Source: DSCS01 sp035391585 (lineage in GTDB: Bacteria; Macinerneyibacteriota; Macinerneyibacteria; Macinerneyibacteriales; DSCS01). Taken from it: a stretch of DNA of 64,000 nucleotides. The stretch is from contig CAZNOX010000005.1 in NCBI GenBank assembly GCA_964574875.1, positions 24,719-88,718 on the forward strand, given 5' to 3'. A program made the translations under genes and the position numbers. Positions 8,692 to 16,814 of this stretch are shown in pieces. Within the stretch, counting starts at the first letter, position 1. The number at the start of each line of letters is the position of its first letter. The notes under the pieces are model-generated. The model was not told the DNA's origin and made no database searches. It worked only from the letters and a program-made list of their open reading frames with translations.

Positions 8692-9112
8692 GCTGTTCCT
8701 CCTTTTGAAAAGGGATGCGGAGGTCTTTGAGGAGGTTGCCCCGATAGAGGTAGAGATGCCCGTCAGGCCCTTTGATGAAGGTCAGTGGCGCCGGAGATGT
8801 GATGATCCCCAGGGCATAGGGGGTCTCATTGATCATCAGGGTGATATCCTCGGAAAGTCTCAGAGAGTCCCGTCCCCGTTCCACCAGGATATTTTTCAGA
8901 AAGGCCCGCTCCTTTCCCGTCACAGGGTACTTTTCTCCCAGGACAAAGAGGGCCACCGTGTCCCGGGGTTCGAGCTCTCCGAATATTTTTGACGGGAGAG
9001 AGGCGTAGCGGCCTCCGGTCACCGTATGAAAGATGAAAAAGAGAAGAGCAAGCCCGGCCATAAGAAGAAGGACATAGAGAGGGTGTTTTTTAAACGTAAA
9101 AGCGATGGCCAT
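8681..9112 (-). CDS. Hypothetical single-pass membrane protein
   Basis: 143 residues. A hydrophobic segment near residues 10-31 suggests an inner-membrane anchor, followed by about 110 residues of soluble domain with no family that I recognise. It starts 2 bases after the sensor-kinase-like gene and overlaps the MTD1-like gene by 11 bases, so it is cotranscribed with both. It could be an accessory to the upstream sensor protein, but nothing in the sequence proves that. Confidence 0.72.
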   Translation of the reverse strand: MAIAFTFKKHPLYVLLLMAGLALLFFIFHTVTGGRYASLPSKIFGELEPRDTVALFVLGEKYPVTGKERAFLKNILVERGRDSLRLSEDITLMINETPYALGIITSPAPLTFIKGPDGHLYLYRGNLLKDLRIPFQKEEQHEQ

Positions 9113-9114
9113 AA

Positions 9115-11400
9115 TCAGGGCAGGATCAGTGTCAGGGTCAATCCTGCGTCAGTCTGGCGGATATCAAGGTCTCCTCCATGAGCCCGTGCGATATCACGTG
9201 TCAGAAAGAGAAAGACGCTGTAACGGTCCAGGGTCTCCTCCAGGGCTCCCCGGACAGCCTCCTGCTGATAATCAGAGAGGGTGGTCACCAGGAAAAAACG
9301 GCCCTCCCGTGAGGCTGTCTGGATCGTCAGGCGGGCCTTGTCCTGGGCAGCCTGGGCGACAAAGAGGAAGAGATTGAACAGGCCCAGGCTGACAAGGGTC
9401 TTGTCAAACCGGATCGAGGGGGCCTCTTTCAGGTCAGCCTGGACGGAACAGCGCTTTTCACGCAGATCCTGCTTGACCAGGTCAAAACTTCTCTTGATGT
9501 AGTCGGCGATATCTCCGAAATCACTTTCCAACTCCATATCCTTTCCGAAGACAAGAAGATCCCGGATCAGAAAGTTGAGGGAGGTGAGTTCTTTGCGCAT
9601 AAGAAGGAGAAGGCGCTTTTCGTTATCATCAAAGATCAGCGGGAGAAGCGTCTTGATGGCTTTTCCTGTTCTGGAGAGTGAGACGGCCATGGGTGCTGTG
9701 ATATATTCCAGGGCCGGGGATTCCCCATGCCGGTCGGCTTTTTCCTGATAGGCGATGTTTTCACGGTTCAGGCGGTTGATCTCTGTCTCGTAGCGTCTGA
9801 TGGTGGCTTCGGCTTCCTGAAGAGCCAGAACCTTCTCATTCTGGATCTCTGTCACGTCGGTGATGGAGAAAAGAAGGTCATACTGGCCCTGATCGCTGAG
9901 CAGGATGGGGCTCACAGAAAAAGAGAATGTCCTGTTTTTTCCCGCTACAGTGAATGTCCTGCTCTTTCCCTCCTGAACCAGGGTGTCCAGGGGGGTTGTG
10001 TCGATCCCCATGTTCACAAGAAAATCCATGATATTGAACTCATCATCTTCGATGAGGAGGAGGGACCGGGCCGCCTCGTTCGCCTTTTTCATCTGGCCGT
10101 TCTGAGCCGTCCAGAGAAAACCCACGGCCGTCTTATTGAACCCCTTTTCATTATAGACTTTACTCCGGATCGCCTCGATACGGTCCTGGTGAAGCAGGAG
10201 GGTCTGTTTGAAGAGTTTGATGAAGATATCGAAGATATCCAGCTTGATGTGGGACAGCTGAGATTTGGGAAGAAGGAGTGTGGCGTTCTCGGACAGGGGA
10301 TAGACGATATAGGCATGGATGGAGGTGTCTTCCTCGCTGATAATGGATGAGAGGTCGAACTCATCGAGGAGGGACTTCTCTTCCATGGAGAAGAGTTTTT
10401 CAAGATTGGGGTTTGTCGGGATCATGGACGAATCCAGGCCTCTGAAATAGAGGACCTGCCTTGTGTCCTTCACAAAAAGGTGGACACTCTCGATGGTGAG
10501 TTCGTTGACCAGGAAAGAGAGAAAGAACTGGTACTGTTTCACCGGGGTCTGCTCCCGGGAGACGGCATGGAGTGTGTGACAGAAGGAGAGGACTTTCTTC
10601 TTCTCCACCGCTGAGTCGGAGTAATCTCTCTGTGTGGAATCGAGGAAATAGTTGACACTCTCCTTGACGTTTTTCAGCGGGTCGTTGTTCTTAATGTCGA
10701 AACGGAGGTCTGCATTCCCTTTCTCCACCTGCTCGAAAAAGGATGTGAGGGAGGGGATATCCACGCGCCGGGCGTTACGGAGGACCAGCCAGGCGGCAAA
10801 AAGGCCCAGGGCCAGCAAGGCTCCCTGGATGATCAGGAGAGAATCCATCCGCGGACGTGCGGGAGAATGGAGGACAAGGGTAAACCCGGTATCGTCAAGG
10901 GGGAGAGACCTGACGATGATCCGCGGATCCTCAGAGTAATCGCGGAGAGCAGGAGCCGGGTCGCGGAGAAGGGAGACATAGGGTTGCATGGAGGTCTCCA
11001 CGAAGGACTCCAGGTCGATCCCTGCTTCGATCCGTCTGCCCCCCGGCAGTGTCCTGGATAGGCTGAACGAGTCCGTCCGCTGTCCTGCAATGGCCACAGG
11101 GACACCGGAGGCATCACTGTATTCAAGCCAGGCGAACTGCGACAGATTGCCTTCGAGGATTCCCGAGATCTCTTCAGCTGATGTCCTTGTGCTCAGGGAT
11201 CCGGCCAATCCGTCCAGAGCAGCCTCTTTGGATGCCAGCCCCTGGAAGACAGCATCATACTGACGGGAAAGGCTTTGAGCGGCCTCTTTTTCAGCTTCGC
11301 TTCTGGCCCTGGACAGGAGCAGAGGTTTGATGACTTCCTGGGTATTGAAGAGCGCCAGCCCCAGAACGGCTAAAATAAGAATTATCTTGATATATTTCAT
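9115..11400 (-). CDS. Membrane sensor protein with PAS-like and degenerate histidine-kinase-like C-terminus
   Basis: 761 residues. One membrane segment near 5-22, an extracytoplasmic region, and a second near 190-207. Then comes a GAF-like stretch (about 285-400), a PAS-like stretch (about 420-525), a coiled coil (about 528-560) and a C-terminal GHKL-like fold. The phospho-accepting H box is not recognisable, the N box reads LGLFNLFLFVAQAA (no Asn-x-x-x-Asn), and the G2 position reads FLFLTRDIARAHGG instead of GLGLSI. The tail AHGGDLDI is typical of histidine kinases. It is therefore probably a pseudokinase sensor acting by binding. No response regulator is adjacent. Confidence 0.8.
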   Translation of the reverse strand: MKYIKIILILAVLGLALFNTQEVIKPLLLSRARSEAEKEAAQSLSRQYDAVFQGLASKEAALDGLAGSLSTRTSAEEISGILEGNLSQFAWLEYSDASGVPVAIAGQRTDSFSLSRTLPGGRRIEAGIDLESFVETSMQPYVSLLRDPAPALRDYSEDPRIIVRSLPLDDTGFTLVLHSPARPRMDSLLIIQGALLALGLFAAWLVLRNARRVDIPSLTSFFEQVEKGNADLRFDIKNNDPLKNVKESVNYFLDSTQRDYSDSAVEKKKVLSFCHTLHAVSREQTPVKQYQFFLSFLVNELTIESVHLFVKDTRQVLYFRGLDSSMIPTNPNLEKLFSMEEKSLLDEFDLSSIISEEDTSIHAYIVYPLSENATLLLPKSQLSHIKLDIFDIFIKLFKQTLLLHQDRIEAIRSKVYNEKGFNKTAVGFLWTAQNGQMKKANEAARSLLLIEDDEFNIMDFLVNMGIDTTPLDTLVQEGKSRTFTVAGKNRTFSFSVSPILLSDQGQYDLLFSITDVTEIQNEKVLALQEAEATIRRYETEINRLNRENIAYQEKADRHGESPALEYITAPMAVSLSRTGKAIKTLLPLIFDDNEKRLLLLMRKELTSLNFLIRDLLVFGKDMELESDFGDIADYIKRSFDLVKQDLREKRCSVQADLKEAPSIRFDKTLVSLGLFNLFLFVAQAAQDKARLTIQTASREGRFFLVTTLSDYQQEAVRGALEETLDRYSVFLFLTRDIARAHGGDLDIRQTDAGLTLTLILP

Positions 11401-11431
11401 GTACCCCCCTTATAAAAGCAGATTATATACG

Positions 11432-11459
11432 ATTATAAACATTCTGTATGAAAATTCAA
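11432..11459 (-). promoter_or_regulatory. Sigma70-type promoter of the sensor / folate operon
   Basis: Minus strand TTGAAT (11459-11454), 16-base spacer, perfect TATAAT (11437-11432), about 30 bases before ATG 11400. A GGGGGG ribosome site precedes that ATG. Confidence 0.65.
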
Positions 11460-11471
11460 GGAAATAAGGGG

Positions 11472-11495
11472 AAAAAGAGATTTCCCGGAGGGGAA
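11472..11495 (-). terminator. Weak intrinsic terminator after the acyltransferase
   Basis: Minus strand: 5-base stem TTCCC/GGGAA with a 4-base loop, followed within 5 bases by a run of five T. It lies 9 bases past the acyltransferase stop. The stem is short, so this is tentative. Confidence 0.35.
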
Positions 11496-11503
11496 GAGGG
11501 AGC

Positions 11504-12367
11504 CTAACTCTGGAGAAGAGCGTGGATATCGGCTTTTTCTCCCCGTCCCAGGGCATAGACTGCTTTTTTCAGGGCCCTGGCCAGCGTGGATTCGGGAATA
11601 TTCTTAAAAAGGTCTGCGGGAATGATCTGGCCGATGGTGATGGAGATGGACGTGGATTTTTTTTTGAAGATCTCCCGGGGAAGCATCAATGCCGCCAGTC
11701 TGCGGTGGATCAGTGTGAAGATGTAGTAAAAAAAGGAGTTCTTGGCGTGAATGAACATGGGGACGATGGGGCACCGGAAGCGTTTAGCGAAGAAAAAGGC
11801 CCCGGCCATCCATTTAGGGTCTTTCAGGCCGTCCGGCCTGATCCGGGAGACTCCTCCGGCAGGGAAAAAGAGGACGCATCCGTTGTTTTTCAGCGTCTCC
11901 GAGACTTCGCGGACCGTGGAGACGGGGATATGGTCTTTTTTCCTGTTGTAGGGGACAAAAACGCCTTTGAGGTTATCCACGTTCATGAGAATATCATTGA
12001 CGATGATCTTCACATCGTCACGCACTTCATGGATGACTTTGAGAAGCGCCAGGCCGTCGAGCCCCCCCAGGGGATGGTTGGCGATACCCACGAAAGGCCC
12101 CTGTGCGGGAATATTCTTCAGCTCCCGTTTTTTGACCATGACAGTGAAACCGATGTCGGCAAAAAAGGCTTCGATGAAGTCGATATCCTGAAAATGGCGG
12201 AACTTGTGCATCACATCATTAATATCGCGGATCCTGAGAAAACGCTCCAGAAAGCGGACAAGCCAATCCCTGATCTTGCCCGGAAGAGCGCTGTAGAGTT
12301 CGGGGATGGCCTGACGGGCCAGTTTATTGATATCGATCAGTTTTTGTTTCAGAATCATCTTTTTCAT
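11504..12367 (-). CDS. PlsC-like lysophospholipid acyltransferase family protein
   Basis: 287 residues. The acyltransferase motif reads ANHPLGGLDG near residues 98-107, a form common in the putative-hemolysin branch of the PlsC superfamily. Later blocks VFVPYNRKK and FFPAGGVSRI match the glycerophosphate-binding and third motifs of such enzymes. It likely transfers an acyl chain to a lysolipid (phospholipid or ornithine-type lipid) at the inner membrane. It is alone on its transcript, with its own promoter upstream and a weak terminator downstream. The exact substrate cannot be read from sequence. Confidence 0.85.
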   Translation of the reverse strand: MKKMILKQKLIDINKLARQAIPELYSALPGKIRDWLVRFLERFLRIRDINDVMHKFRHFQDIDFIEAFFADIGFTVMVKKRELKNIPAQGPFVGIANHPLGGLDGLALLKVIHEVRDDVKIIVNDILMNVDNLKGVFVPYNRKKDHIPVSTVREVSETLKNNGCVLFFPAGGVSRIRPDGLKDPKWMAGAFFFAKRFRCPIVPMFIHAKNSFFYYIFTLIHRRLAALMLPREIFKKKSTSISITIGQIIPADLFKNIPESTLARALKKAVYALGRGEKADIHALLQS

Positions 12368-12381
12368 AATCCACCATCTCT

Positions 12382-12410
12382 ATATTAATTCCGAAAATGA
12401 GATTTATCAA
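12382..12410 (-). promoter_or_regulatory. Sigma70-type promoter of the acyltransferase gene
   Basis: Minus strand TTGATA (12410-12405), 17-base spacer, TAATAT (12387-12382), about 15 bases before ATG 12367. It is divergent from the promoter of the DUF4388 gene about 30 bases away. Confidence 0.6.
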
Positions 12411-12440
12411 CAGGTTTCTCCCTTCAGTCCACAAAGAAAC

Positions 12441-12468
12441 TTGAATGTCGCTGAAACTGTGGTATGCT
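12441..12468 (+). promoter_or_regulatory. Sigma70-type promoter of the DUF4388 gene
   Basis: TTGAAT (12441-12446), 16-base spacer, TATGCT (12463-12468). The predicted start of transcription is only about 12 bases before the translation start, just enough to include AAGGAG. Confidence 0.55.
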
Positions 12469-12487
12469 AAAAAACAAGGAGACTTTC

Positions 12488-13603
12488 ATGGCTTTAAACG
12501 GAAATTTAAAGGATTTCAGGCTTGAAGACATTTTTCAGTTCCTCGGCCTGGGACAATATATCGGCTGTCTGAGGATCACCCGGAGAAACGGGATCATCGG
12601 CGAGATCTTTTTTGAAAAAAGTACGGTGGTCCACGCCAGGACAGGAAACACCAAAGGGGAGCAGGCCATTTATGCCATGTTCGACTGGGAAGAAGGAGAG
12701 TTTATCTTTGACCTGAACCTTGTCCCCCCTCAAACCACCATCGACCAGAACTGGCAGGGGATCATCCTGGAAGCGGCCCGTCTGAGTGATGAACGCTCCC
12801 GGGAAGGAGGAATTGCACAAGAGACCGGCGCCCCTGCAGGGGTCTCGCAGACCGGCGATTTTGACTTTCCTCTTTTTCAGGAAGAAGAGCCTGTCAAACC
12901 CGGCGAACCCTCTCATGACGATCTCATCGAGACCACATTCAAAGAAAAAAGCCCGTCTCCTCCTCCTCCTGACTCCGGGGAAGCCGGAGAAGGGGAGAAA
13001 ATAAAGACAAGCGGACTCTTTTCTGCCCTCTCGGAAAAAAAGGAGAAAAAGAAGAGCGAGGAAGAGAGTGACGTCCGCTCTCATGCGTTGGGGAAGATCG
13101 GCGTCTCATCGGAAGACAGCGGGATCCTGGACAAGCTTCGCGGCTTCCAGATCAATACCGGAAACCGGGAATCGGAACAGGAACCGAAAAATGACGGGGA
13201 GTTCATGGTCTTCGCGGTGAATACCTTTTTGAAAGAGGCTCAGACCACATTCAATATTGCCGCTTCCGATTGCATCAGCGACATGAAGGGCTGTTTGTCT
13301 CAATCAGGACTCTCAGCGGTTCTCACCCTGCGGGAGGACGGAACTCTTCATCTGCACGGAGCTGTGGGGCGTGAAGGGATACCGGCGTTCTGCCGTCTGC
13401 TGGAACTCATGATGGAACAATGCCGGCATGTGGACTCTGTGAAAAGTATCATCCTGTTCTTGAAAAACTACTATCAGGGGCTTTCGGGGAAAGAGCGCCT
13501 GATGGAAAAACGCTTCGGCTATCCCCTCCTCTCCGTCAAAGACGTCGTGGATACCTTTGTGGACCGACTGCGTCAGGAAGACGATTCTTTTATTTCCGAG
13601 TGA
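12488..13603 (+). CDS. PATAN/DUF4388 domain protein
   Basis: 371 residues. Residues 1 to about 105 form a PATAN (DUF4388) domain: GNLKDFRLEDIFQFLGLG, then GIIGEIFFEKSTVVHA and a segment near YAMFDWEEGEF. Such domains occur in regulators of motility, polysaccharide and pilus systems in deltaproteobacteria, cyanobacteria and other phyla. A low-complexity charged linker (about 110-225, rich in Pro, Glu, Lys) leads to a C-terminal domain of about 130 residues that I do not recognise. ATG 12488 has AAGGAG 7 bases upstream; the ATG at 12464 lies inside the -10 box and is rejected. Confidence 0.82.
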   Translation: MALNGNLKDFRLEDIFQFLGLGQYIGCLRITRRNGIIGEIFFEKSTVVHARTGNTKGEQAIYAMFDWEEGEFIFDLNLVPPQTTIDQNWQGIILEAARLSDERSREGGIAQETGAPAGVSQTGDFDFPLFQEEEPVKPGEPSHDDLIETTFKEKSPSPPPPDSGEAGEGEKIKTSGLFSALSEKKEKKKSEEESDVRSHALGKIGVSSEDSGILDKLRGFQINTGNRESEQEPKNDGEFMVFAVNTFLKEAQTTFNIAASDCISDMKGCLSQSGLSAVLTLREDGTLHLHGAVGREGIPAFCRLLELMMEQCRHVDSVKSIILFLKNYYQGLSGKERLMEKRFGYPLLSVKDVVDTFVDRLRQEDDSFISE

Positions 13604-13610
13604 AACTTTC

Positions 13611-13639
13611 TTGCTTTTTTTTGTGTCTACTGTTATAGT
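13611..13639 (+). promoter_or_regulatory. Promoter of the ABC exporter / GntR operon
   Basis: TTGCTT (13611-13616), 17-base spacer, TATAGT (13634-13639). The -10 box lies inside an inverted repeat described separately. Confidence 0.55.
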
Positions 13640-13653
13640 TAGCTAAAACAGTA
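13628..13653 (+). promoter_or_regulatory. Inverted-repeat operator, probable GntR/YtrA site
   Basis: Two 11-base arms, TACTGTTATAG and CTAAAACAGTA, match in 10 of 11 positions around a 4-base centre. The repeat covers the -10 box and the expected transcription start of an operon that encodes its own GntR-family regulator, the usual design of autorepression. Binding by that regulator is inferred. Confidence 0.6.
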
Positions 13654-13668
13654 AAACAAGGAGGTATT

Positions 13669-14511
13669 ATGTTAGCACTCGGTCATGTGACTTTCGGGTA
13701 CAGCCCCGGCAAACCTCTGATCAAAGAGGAGACCCTCACCTTCGAACCGGGGAAGACCTACGGGATCATCGGGCGGAACGGAAGCGGGAAGACAACGTTG
13801 ATGAATCTCATCTCCGGGCTTCTCACCGGATACCGCGGGTCGATACAACTCAACGGAATGGAAAGCAAAAGAAGAAGCAGGGCCTTTATGGAATCTCTCT
13901 ACTATATTCCCGAGTCTCCTGTCCGTTCGGATCTGAAGATCAGGGCATTCTACCAGCTGGGGCCTTCTTATCCGGAGTGGGACAGGGAGGTCTTCGACGC
14001 TCTTTTGAAAAAAAACAGCCTTGAGGAGGGGATGCCCTTGAAAAGCCTCTCCCACGGATGGCTGAAACGCGTCTATTTCTATTTCGGGCTCTCTGTCCGG
14101 GCCAGGCTTTTTCTCATGGATGAAGTGAACGACGGCATGGATATGCCTGCACAAAAAGAGCTTGTGCGGGAGATGGTGGCCCATCATGATCCTGACCGGA
14201 TCGTCCTTCTGGCATCACATCATATGGAGGAGTGCCAGTCCCTCCTTGATGACATCCTTGTCATGGAAAAGGGGAGAGTGTGTTACTCGGGGCCCCTGGA
14301 TGATGCCCTCAAGCTTACAGGATGGCTGGAGGCTTCGGATTATACAGGCTCCGAGGCTGACATTCTTGACCGGAAGGCCATCCTGGGAACGGATTATGTC
14401 CTCATCCGCAACCCTGAGCAATACGGAAAAGCGGCAAGGCCTGCTGACCTGGTCACCTTCCTTGAAGCTGTGACCATGGAGGGAAAGGAGTTCGCCTATG
14501 AAAAGAAATAG
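13669..14511 (+). CDS. ABC transporter ATP-binding protein (YtrB-like)
   Basis: 280 residues. Walker A is GRNGSGKTT near residues 36-44 and Walker B is LFLMDEVNDG. The signature, usually LSGGQ, reads LSHGW, a divergent form related to the short signatures of YtrB-type exporters; the switch histidine is in LLASHHME. It energises the membrane protein encoded next, with which it overlaps by 14 bases. AAGGAGG lies 5 bases before ATG 13669. With a GntR/YtrA regulator third in the operon, this resembles ytrA-type systems induced by cell-wall-active compounds; the transported substrate is unknown. Confidence 0.9.
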   Translation: MLALGHVTFGYSPGKPLIKEETLTFEPGKTYGIIGRNGSGKTTLMNLISGLLTGYRGSIQLNGMESKRRSRAFMESLYYIPESPVRSDLKIRAFYQLGPSYPEWDREVFDALLKKNSLEEGMPLKSLSHGWLKRVYFYFGLSVRARLFLMDEVNDGMDMPAQKELVREMVAHHDPDRIVLLASHHMEECQSLLDDILVMEKGRVCYSGPLDDALKLTGWLEASDYTGSEADILDRKAILGTDYVLIRNPEQYGKAARPADLVTFLEAVTMEGKEFAYEKK

Positions 14512-15208
14512 CATGGTATCGTTTCTGGAATATCAGTTGAAGACCAGGTGGAGATCACTTCTCATCTCAGGCCCCTGTGTCTATATCCTTCTCTACCTCA
14601 TCACGCTCCTGGCTGCTCCCTTTGCCAGGGGAGGCGGGGACCTTATCCGCTTCATTGCAGAAGGAAACCTTTTCCTCATAGGAGCCGGACTGGCATTTAC
14701 AGTCAATATGACCTTCGGCGTCATCGCTCATGTGAACAGGGCTGTGGGAAGCCGGAGGGCCTTTGTCCTCTTTCCTGCTTCAAAACAGGCGAAAGTCGCC
14801 GGGATCACTCTCTACAGCCTCCTCTGGATGGTAGCGAATATTGTGATCTGGCTGGCCCTCATGCTTCTTTCGGCCGTCGCCCGCGGGGAAGAGATCACCT
14901 TTGCCGGAGGAAAAGGGGCCGATCCCGTGGTTCTCATGGCTATTGCAGCGGCCATGGTCTCCTTCTCTCTCTTTGCCCTCTTTTTCGCTCTCATCAGGCA
15001 GCATCATGGCATCATGAACCTGCTTCTTTTCACAGGAGTGGTGGCCTTTGCTCTCTTTATGGGGCGTCTGTTCTGGAGCCTCTTCTCTCTTGCGGCCCCC
15101 TCAGCCGGAGGGGATGTCATGAGCCTTGGCTGCTTCCTTTTCCAGGGCGGGCTTTTTTACGGCCTGGCTTACCTGGCCCTGTCCAGGATGGCCTTCAGGG
15201 AGGATTGA
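14498..15208 (+). CDS. ABC transporter membrane subunit
   Basis: 236 residues with about six hydrophobic segments (near 20-40, 55-75, 100-130, 145-165, 170-190 and 205-225). No conserved catalytic motif is expected. It lies between an ATP-binding protein and a GntR-type regulator gene, which is the layout of YtrA-family export operons. It overlaps the ATPase gene by 14 bases; the regulator starts 1 base after its stop. The call rests on hydrophobicity and context. Confidence 0.82.
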   Translation: MKRNSMVSFLEYQLKTRWRSLLISGPCVYILLYLITLLAAPFARGGGDLIRFIAEGNLFLIGAGLAFTVNMTFGVIAHVNRAVGSRRAFVLFPASKQAKVAGITLYSLLWMVANIVIWLALMLLSAVARGEEITFAGGKGADPVVLMAIAAAMVSFSLFALFFALIRQHHGIMNLLLFTGVVAFALFMGRLFWSLFSLAAPSAGGDVMSLGCFLFQGGLFYGLAYLALSRMAFRED

Positions 15209-15209
15209 G

Positions 15210-15578
15210 ATGTTTGCGCACGACAAGCCCATTTATCAGCAGATCAGAGAGATCATCGTTACGGAGATCATCTCAGGGCGATGGAAAGAGGGGACCTTTA
15301 TCCCCAGTGTCCGGGCCCTGAGCACCGAACTCGGGGTGAATCCCAATACGGTCCTCCGTACACTGAGTGACCTTCAGAAAGAGGGCGTCCTGGAGATGGT
15401 GCGGGGAATAGGGAACCGCGTCATAGAAGGAGCAGAACGACAGCTCTCCAGAGAGTTGAAAGAAGAGTTCGAAGAGGGTGAGATGGCTGCGTTCATCAGA
15501 AAGGCCCGACTTCTTGGTTTTACGCAAAAAGCGCTTTGCGCAGCTTTCGAAAGGAACTGGAACAATGAAAACAAATAA
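15210..15578 (+). CDS. GntR-family regulator, YtrA subfamily
   Basis: 122 residues, the short size of YtrA-type GntR proteins. The N-terminal winged helix-turn-helix reads PIYQQIREIIVTEIISG, then IPSVRALSTELGVNPNTV, then LQKEGVLEMVRGIGNRV. A short helical tail (about 78-122) replaces the large ligand domain of other GntR proteins. It probably represses its own operon through the inverted repeat at 13628-13653. GGAGG lies 7 bases before ATG 15210. Confidence 0.92.
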   Translation: MFAHDKPIYQQIREIIVTEIISGRWKEGTFIPSVRALSTELGVNPNTVLRTLSDLQKEGVLEMVRGIGNRVIEGAERQLSRELKEEFEEGEMAAFIRKARLLGFTQKALCAAFERNWNNENK

Positions 15579-16614
15579 ACCGACCATAGTGGGAGTGCTT
15601 CTTCTTATGATCCTGGTCTTCGGGGGTTGTGCCCGGAAACCCCTGTCTGACCTTGATCACCCCATTGAGGGGAAGAAGGCTCTCCAGCTGGAAGCAGCCT
15701 GGAAGATCGATGACCTCATCGGAAACAATCCCATGTTCAATATGGGTGTGGCTGCGGGACAGGTCTACTCGATCAGAGACCGCGGAGACAAGCTGGCCAT
15801 GGTCTTTACGAAACTCGACGGGGAGGAGACCTCCTCCTTTCTTATCCCCAAAGGGAAAGGGCCCGGTGAGATGCTCTCTCCCATGCAGACCACGCTGAGT
15901 GAAAAGTTCTTCATGATCTATGATATCCAGCTGCTCAAATTCTCCCTCTACTCTCCCCGGGGTGACTTTCTGGAAGATGTGATGATGGACCCCGACCAGG
16001 GGATCCCCTTTTTCCATCAGCAGACCGGCGAGACATTTCTCTACAGCGGTCTTCTCCGTGTGAAGTACGGAGAAGGACGGATCGAAGACGGTGCTGTGAC
16101 CACTCTGCGAAAGACCGAGTATGAAGACATCTACCGGGGAATGGAAGAGCTGGAGACCCGGGGAATGCGGTTGACCATTCCTCTTGTCTCAGACGGAGCC
16201 CTCTACTCCCTGACCTCCCAAGGTTCGCTCAGGCTCGCACGGATGGATGAGCAGTGGAACGAGGAGAAGGTCTATGCCGATCTTCCCGGCTCACTCATCA
16301 CATTCGGGATAGCAGCAGACCGGGCGCATCTCTATCTCCCGTTCCCCGCTGATCTCGAAAAAGCCCAGCGTACAGGGAAGATGAAGACAGACTGTTCCGT
16401 GGCTGTTTTTGATAAGGAGAGCGGACGTCATCTCTACACGCTCACAGGGCCGGTCCCCAGATTCGAAGGGATGCTGAGTGCCGTGGGTGTCACAGAAGGA
16501 AAGCTGGTCCTTCTGGCTATAGACGACACGGGGGATTTGTCCCGGGCCCTGGGGTCCGGCGGCGAGACAGCCCCGGGCGGGGATCATTGGATCCTTGTCT
16601 GCTCCCTGCCCTGA
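15565..16614 (+). CDS. Predicted lipoprotein, possible beta-propeller
   Basis: 349 residues. The N-terminus is a lipoprotein signal: lysines, a hydrophobic core VGVLLLMILVF, and the lipobox FGGC with the modified Cys near residue 21. The rest is soluble and should be periplasmic or tethered to a membrane. Repeated short strands such as KGKGPGEM and FSLYSPRGDFL recall six-bladed beta-propeller proteins, though I cannot prove the fold. It overlaps the GntR gene by 14 bases and so belongs to the exporter operon, perhaps as a substrate-binding or envelope-stress partner. Confidence 0.78.
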   Translation: MKTNKPTIVGVLLLMILVFGGCARKPLSDLDHPIEGKKALQLEAAWKIDDLIGNNPMFNMGVAAGQVYSIRDRGDKLAMVFTKLDGEETSSFLIPKGKGPGEMLSPMQTTLSEKFFMIYDIQLLKFSLYSPRGDFLEDVMMDPDQGIPFFHQQTGETFLYSGLLRVKYGEGRIEDGAVTTLRKTEYEDIYRGMEELETRGMRLTIPLVSDGALYSLTSQGSLRLARMDEQWNEEKVYADLPGSLITFGIAADRAHLYLPFPADLEKAQRTGKMKTDCSVAVFDKESGRHLYTLTGPVPRFEGMLSAVGVTEGKLVLLAIDDTGDLSRALGSGGETAPGGDHWILVCSLP

Positions 16615-16625
16615 CGGGCATAACG

Positions 16626-16654
16626 GAAACGGGGCGCCTGAGGCGCCCCGTTTC
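16626..16654 (+). terminator. Strong hairpin closing the exporter operon
   Basis: Perfect 13-base-pair stem GAAACGGGGCGCC / GGCGCCCCGTTTC with a 3-base loop, starting 12 bases after the lipoprotein stop. There is no proper T-run after it, so termination efficiency is uncertain, but position and strength fit an operon end. Confidence 0.65.
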
Positions 16655-16682
16655 TGCTGCTGAGGGTGTGAAGGAGGTTCGG

Positions 16683-16730
16683 TTGCTGTTGTTCAAGCTG
16701 TCTGTCGTGGTTTTGCTGCTTTCTGTATAA
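16683..16730 (+). CDS. Possible 15-residue hydrophobic peptide
   Basis: A TTG codon at 16683 follows AAGGAGG (16671-16677) by 5 bases, a near-perfect ribosome site. The frame runs 15 codons to TAA at 16728-16730. The product would be almost wholly hydrophobic (Leu, Val, Phe, one Lys). It is followed by a terminator-like hairpin and T8 run. It sits in a 266-base gap between two operons. It could be a leader peptide or a small membrane peptide, or the site may be a chance match; no promoter of its own is clear. Confidence 0.3.
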   Translation: MLLFKLSVVVLLLSV

Positions 16731-16741
16731 AAAACAACGCT

Positions 16742-16777
16742 CTGCCCCGGTTGTTCCCGGGAAATCAGCTTTTTTTT
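16742..16777 (+). terminator. Possible terminator before mraZ
   Basis: Hairpin with CCCGG/CCGGG at the top (loop TTGTTC), a small internal loop and CTG/CAG at its base, followed after 1 base by eight T (16770-16777). The pairing AACAAC/GTTGTT just upstream would compete with it. Confidence 0.4.
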
Positions 16778-16814
16778 ATTTCCTGAAAAAAACGAAAAAA
16801 AAACGATGTGTGCC

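Noticed and set aside
11522..12388. Plus-strand frame opposite the acyltransferase
   Set aside because: The minus strand has the acyltransferase motif, a ribosome site and a promoter; the plus frame is rich in Asp, Gly and His, as is usual for shadow frames here.
12464..12487. Earlier ATG for the DUF4388 gene
   Set aside because: It lies within the predicted -10 box, and AAGGAG is placed for ATG 12488.
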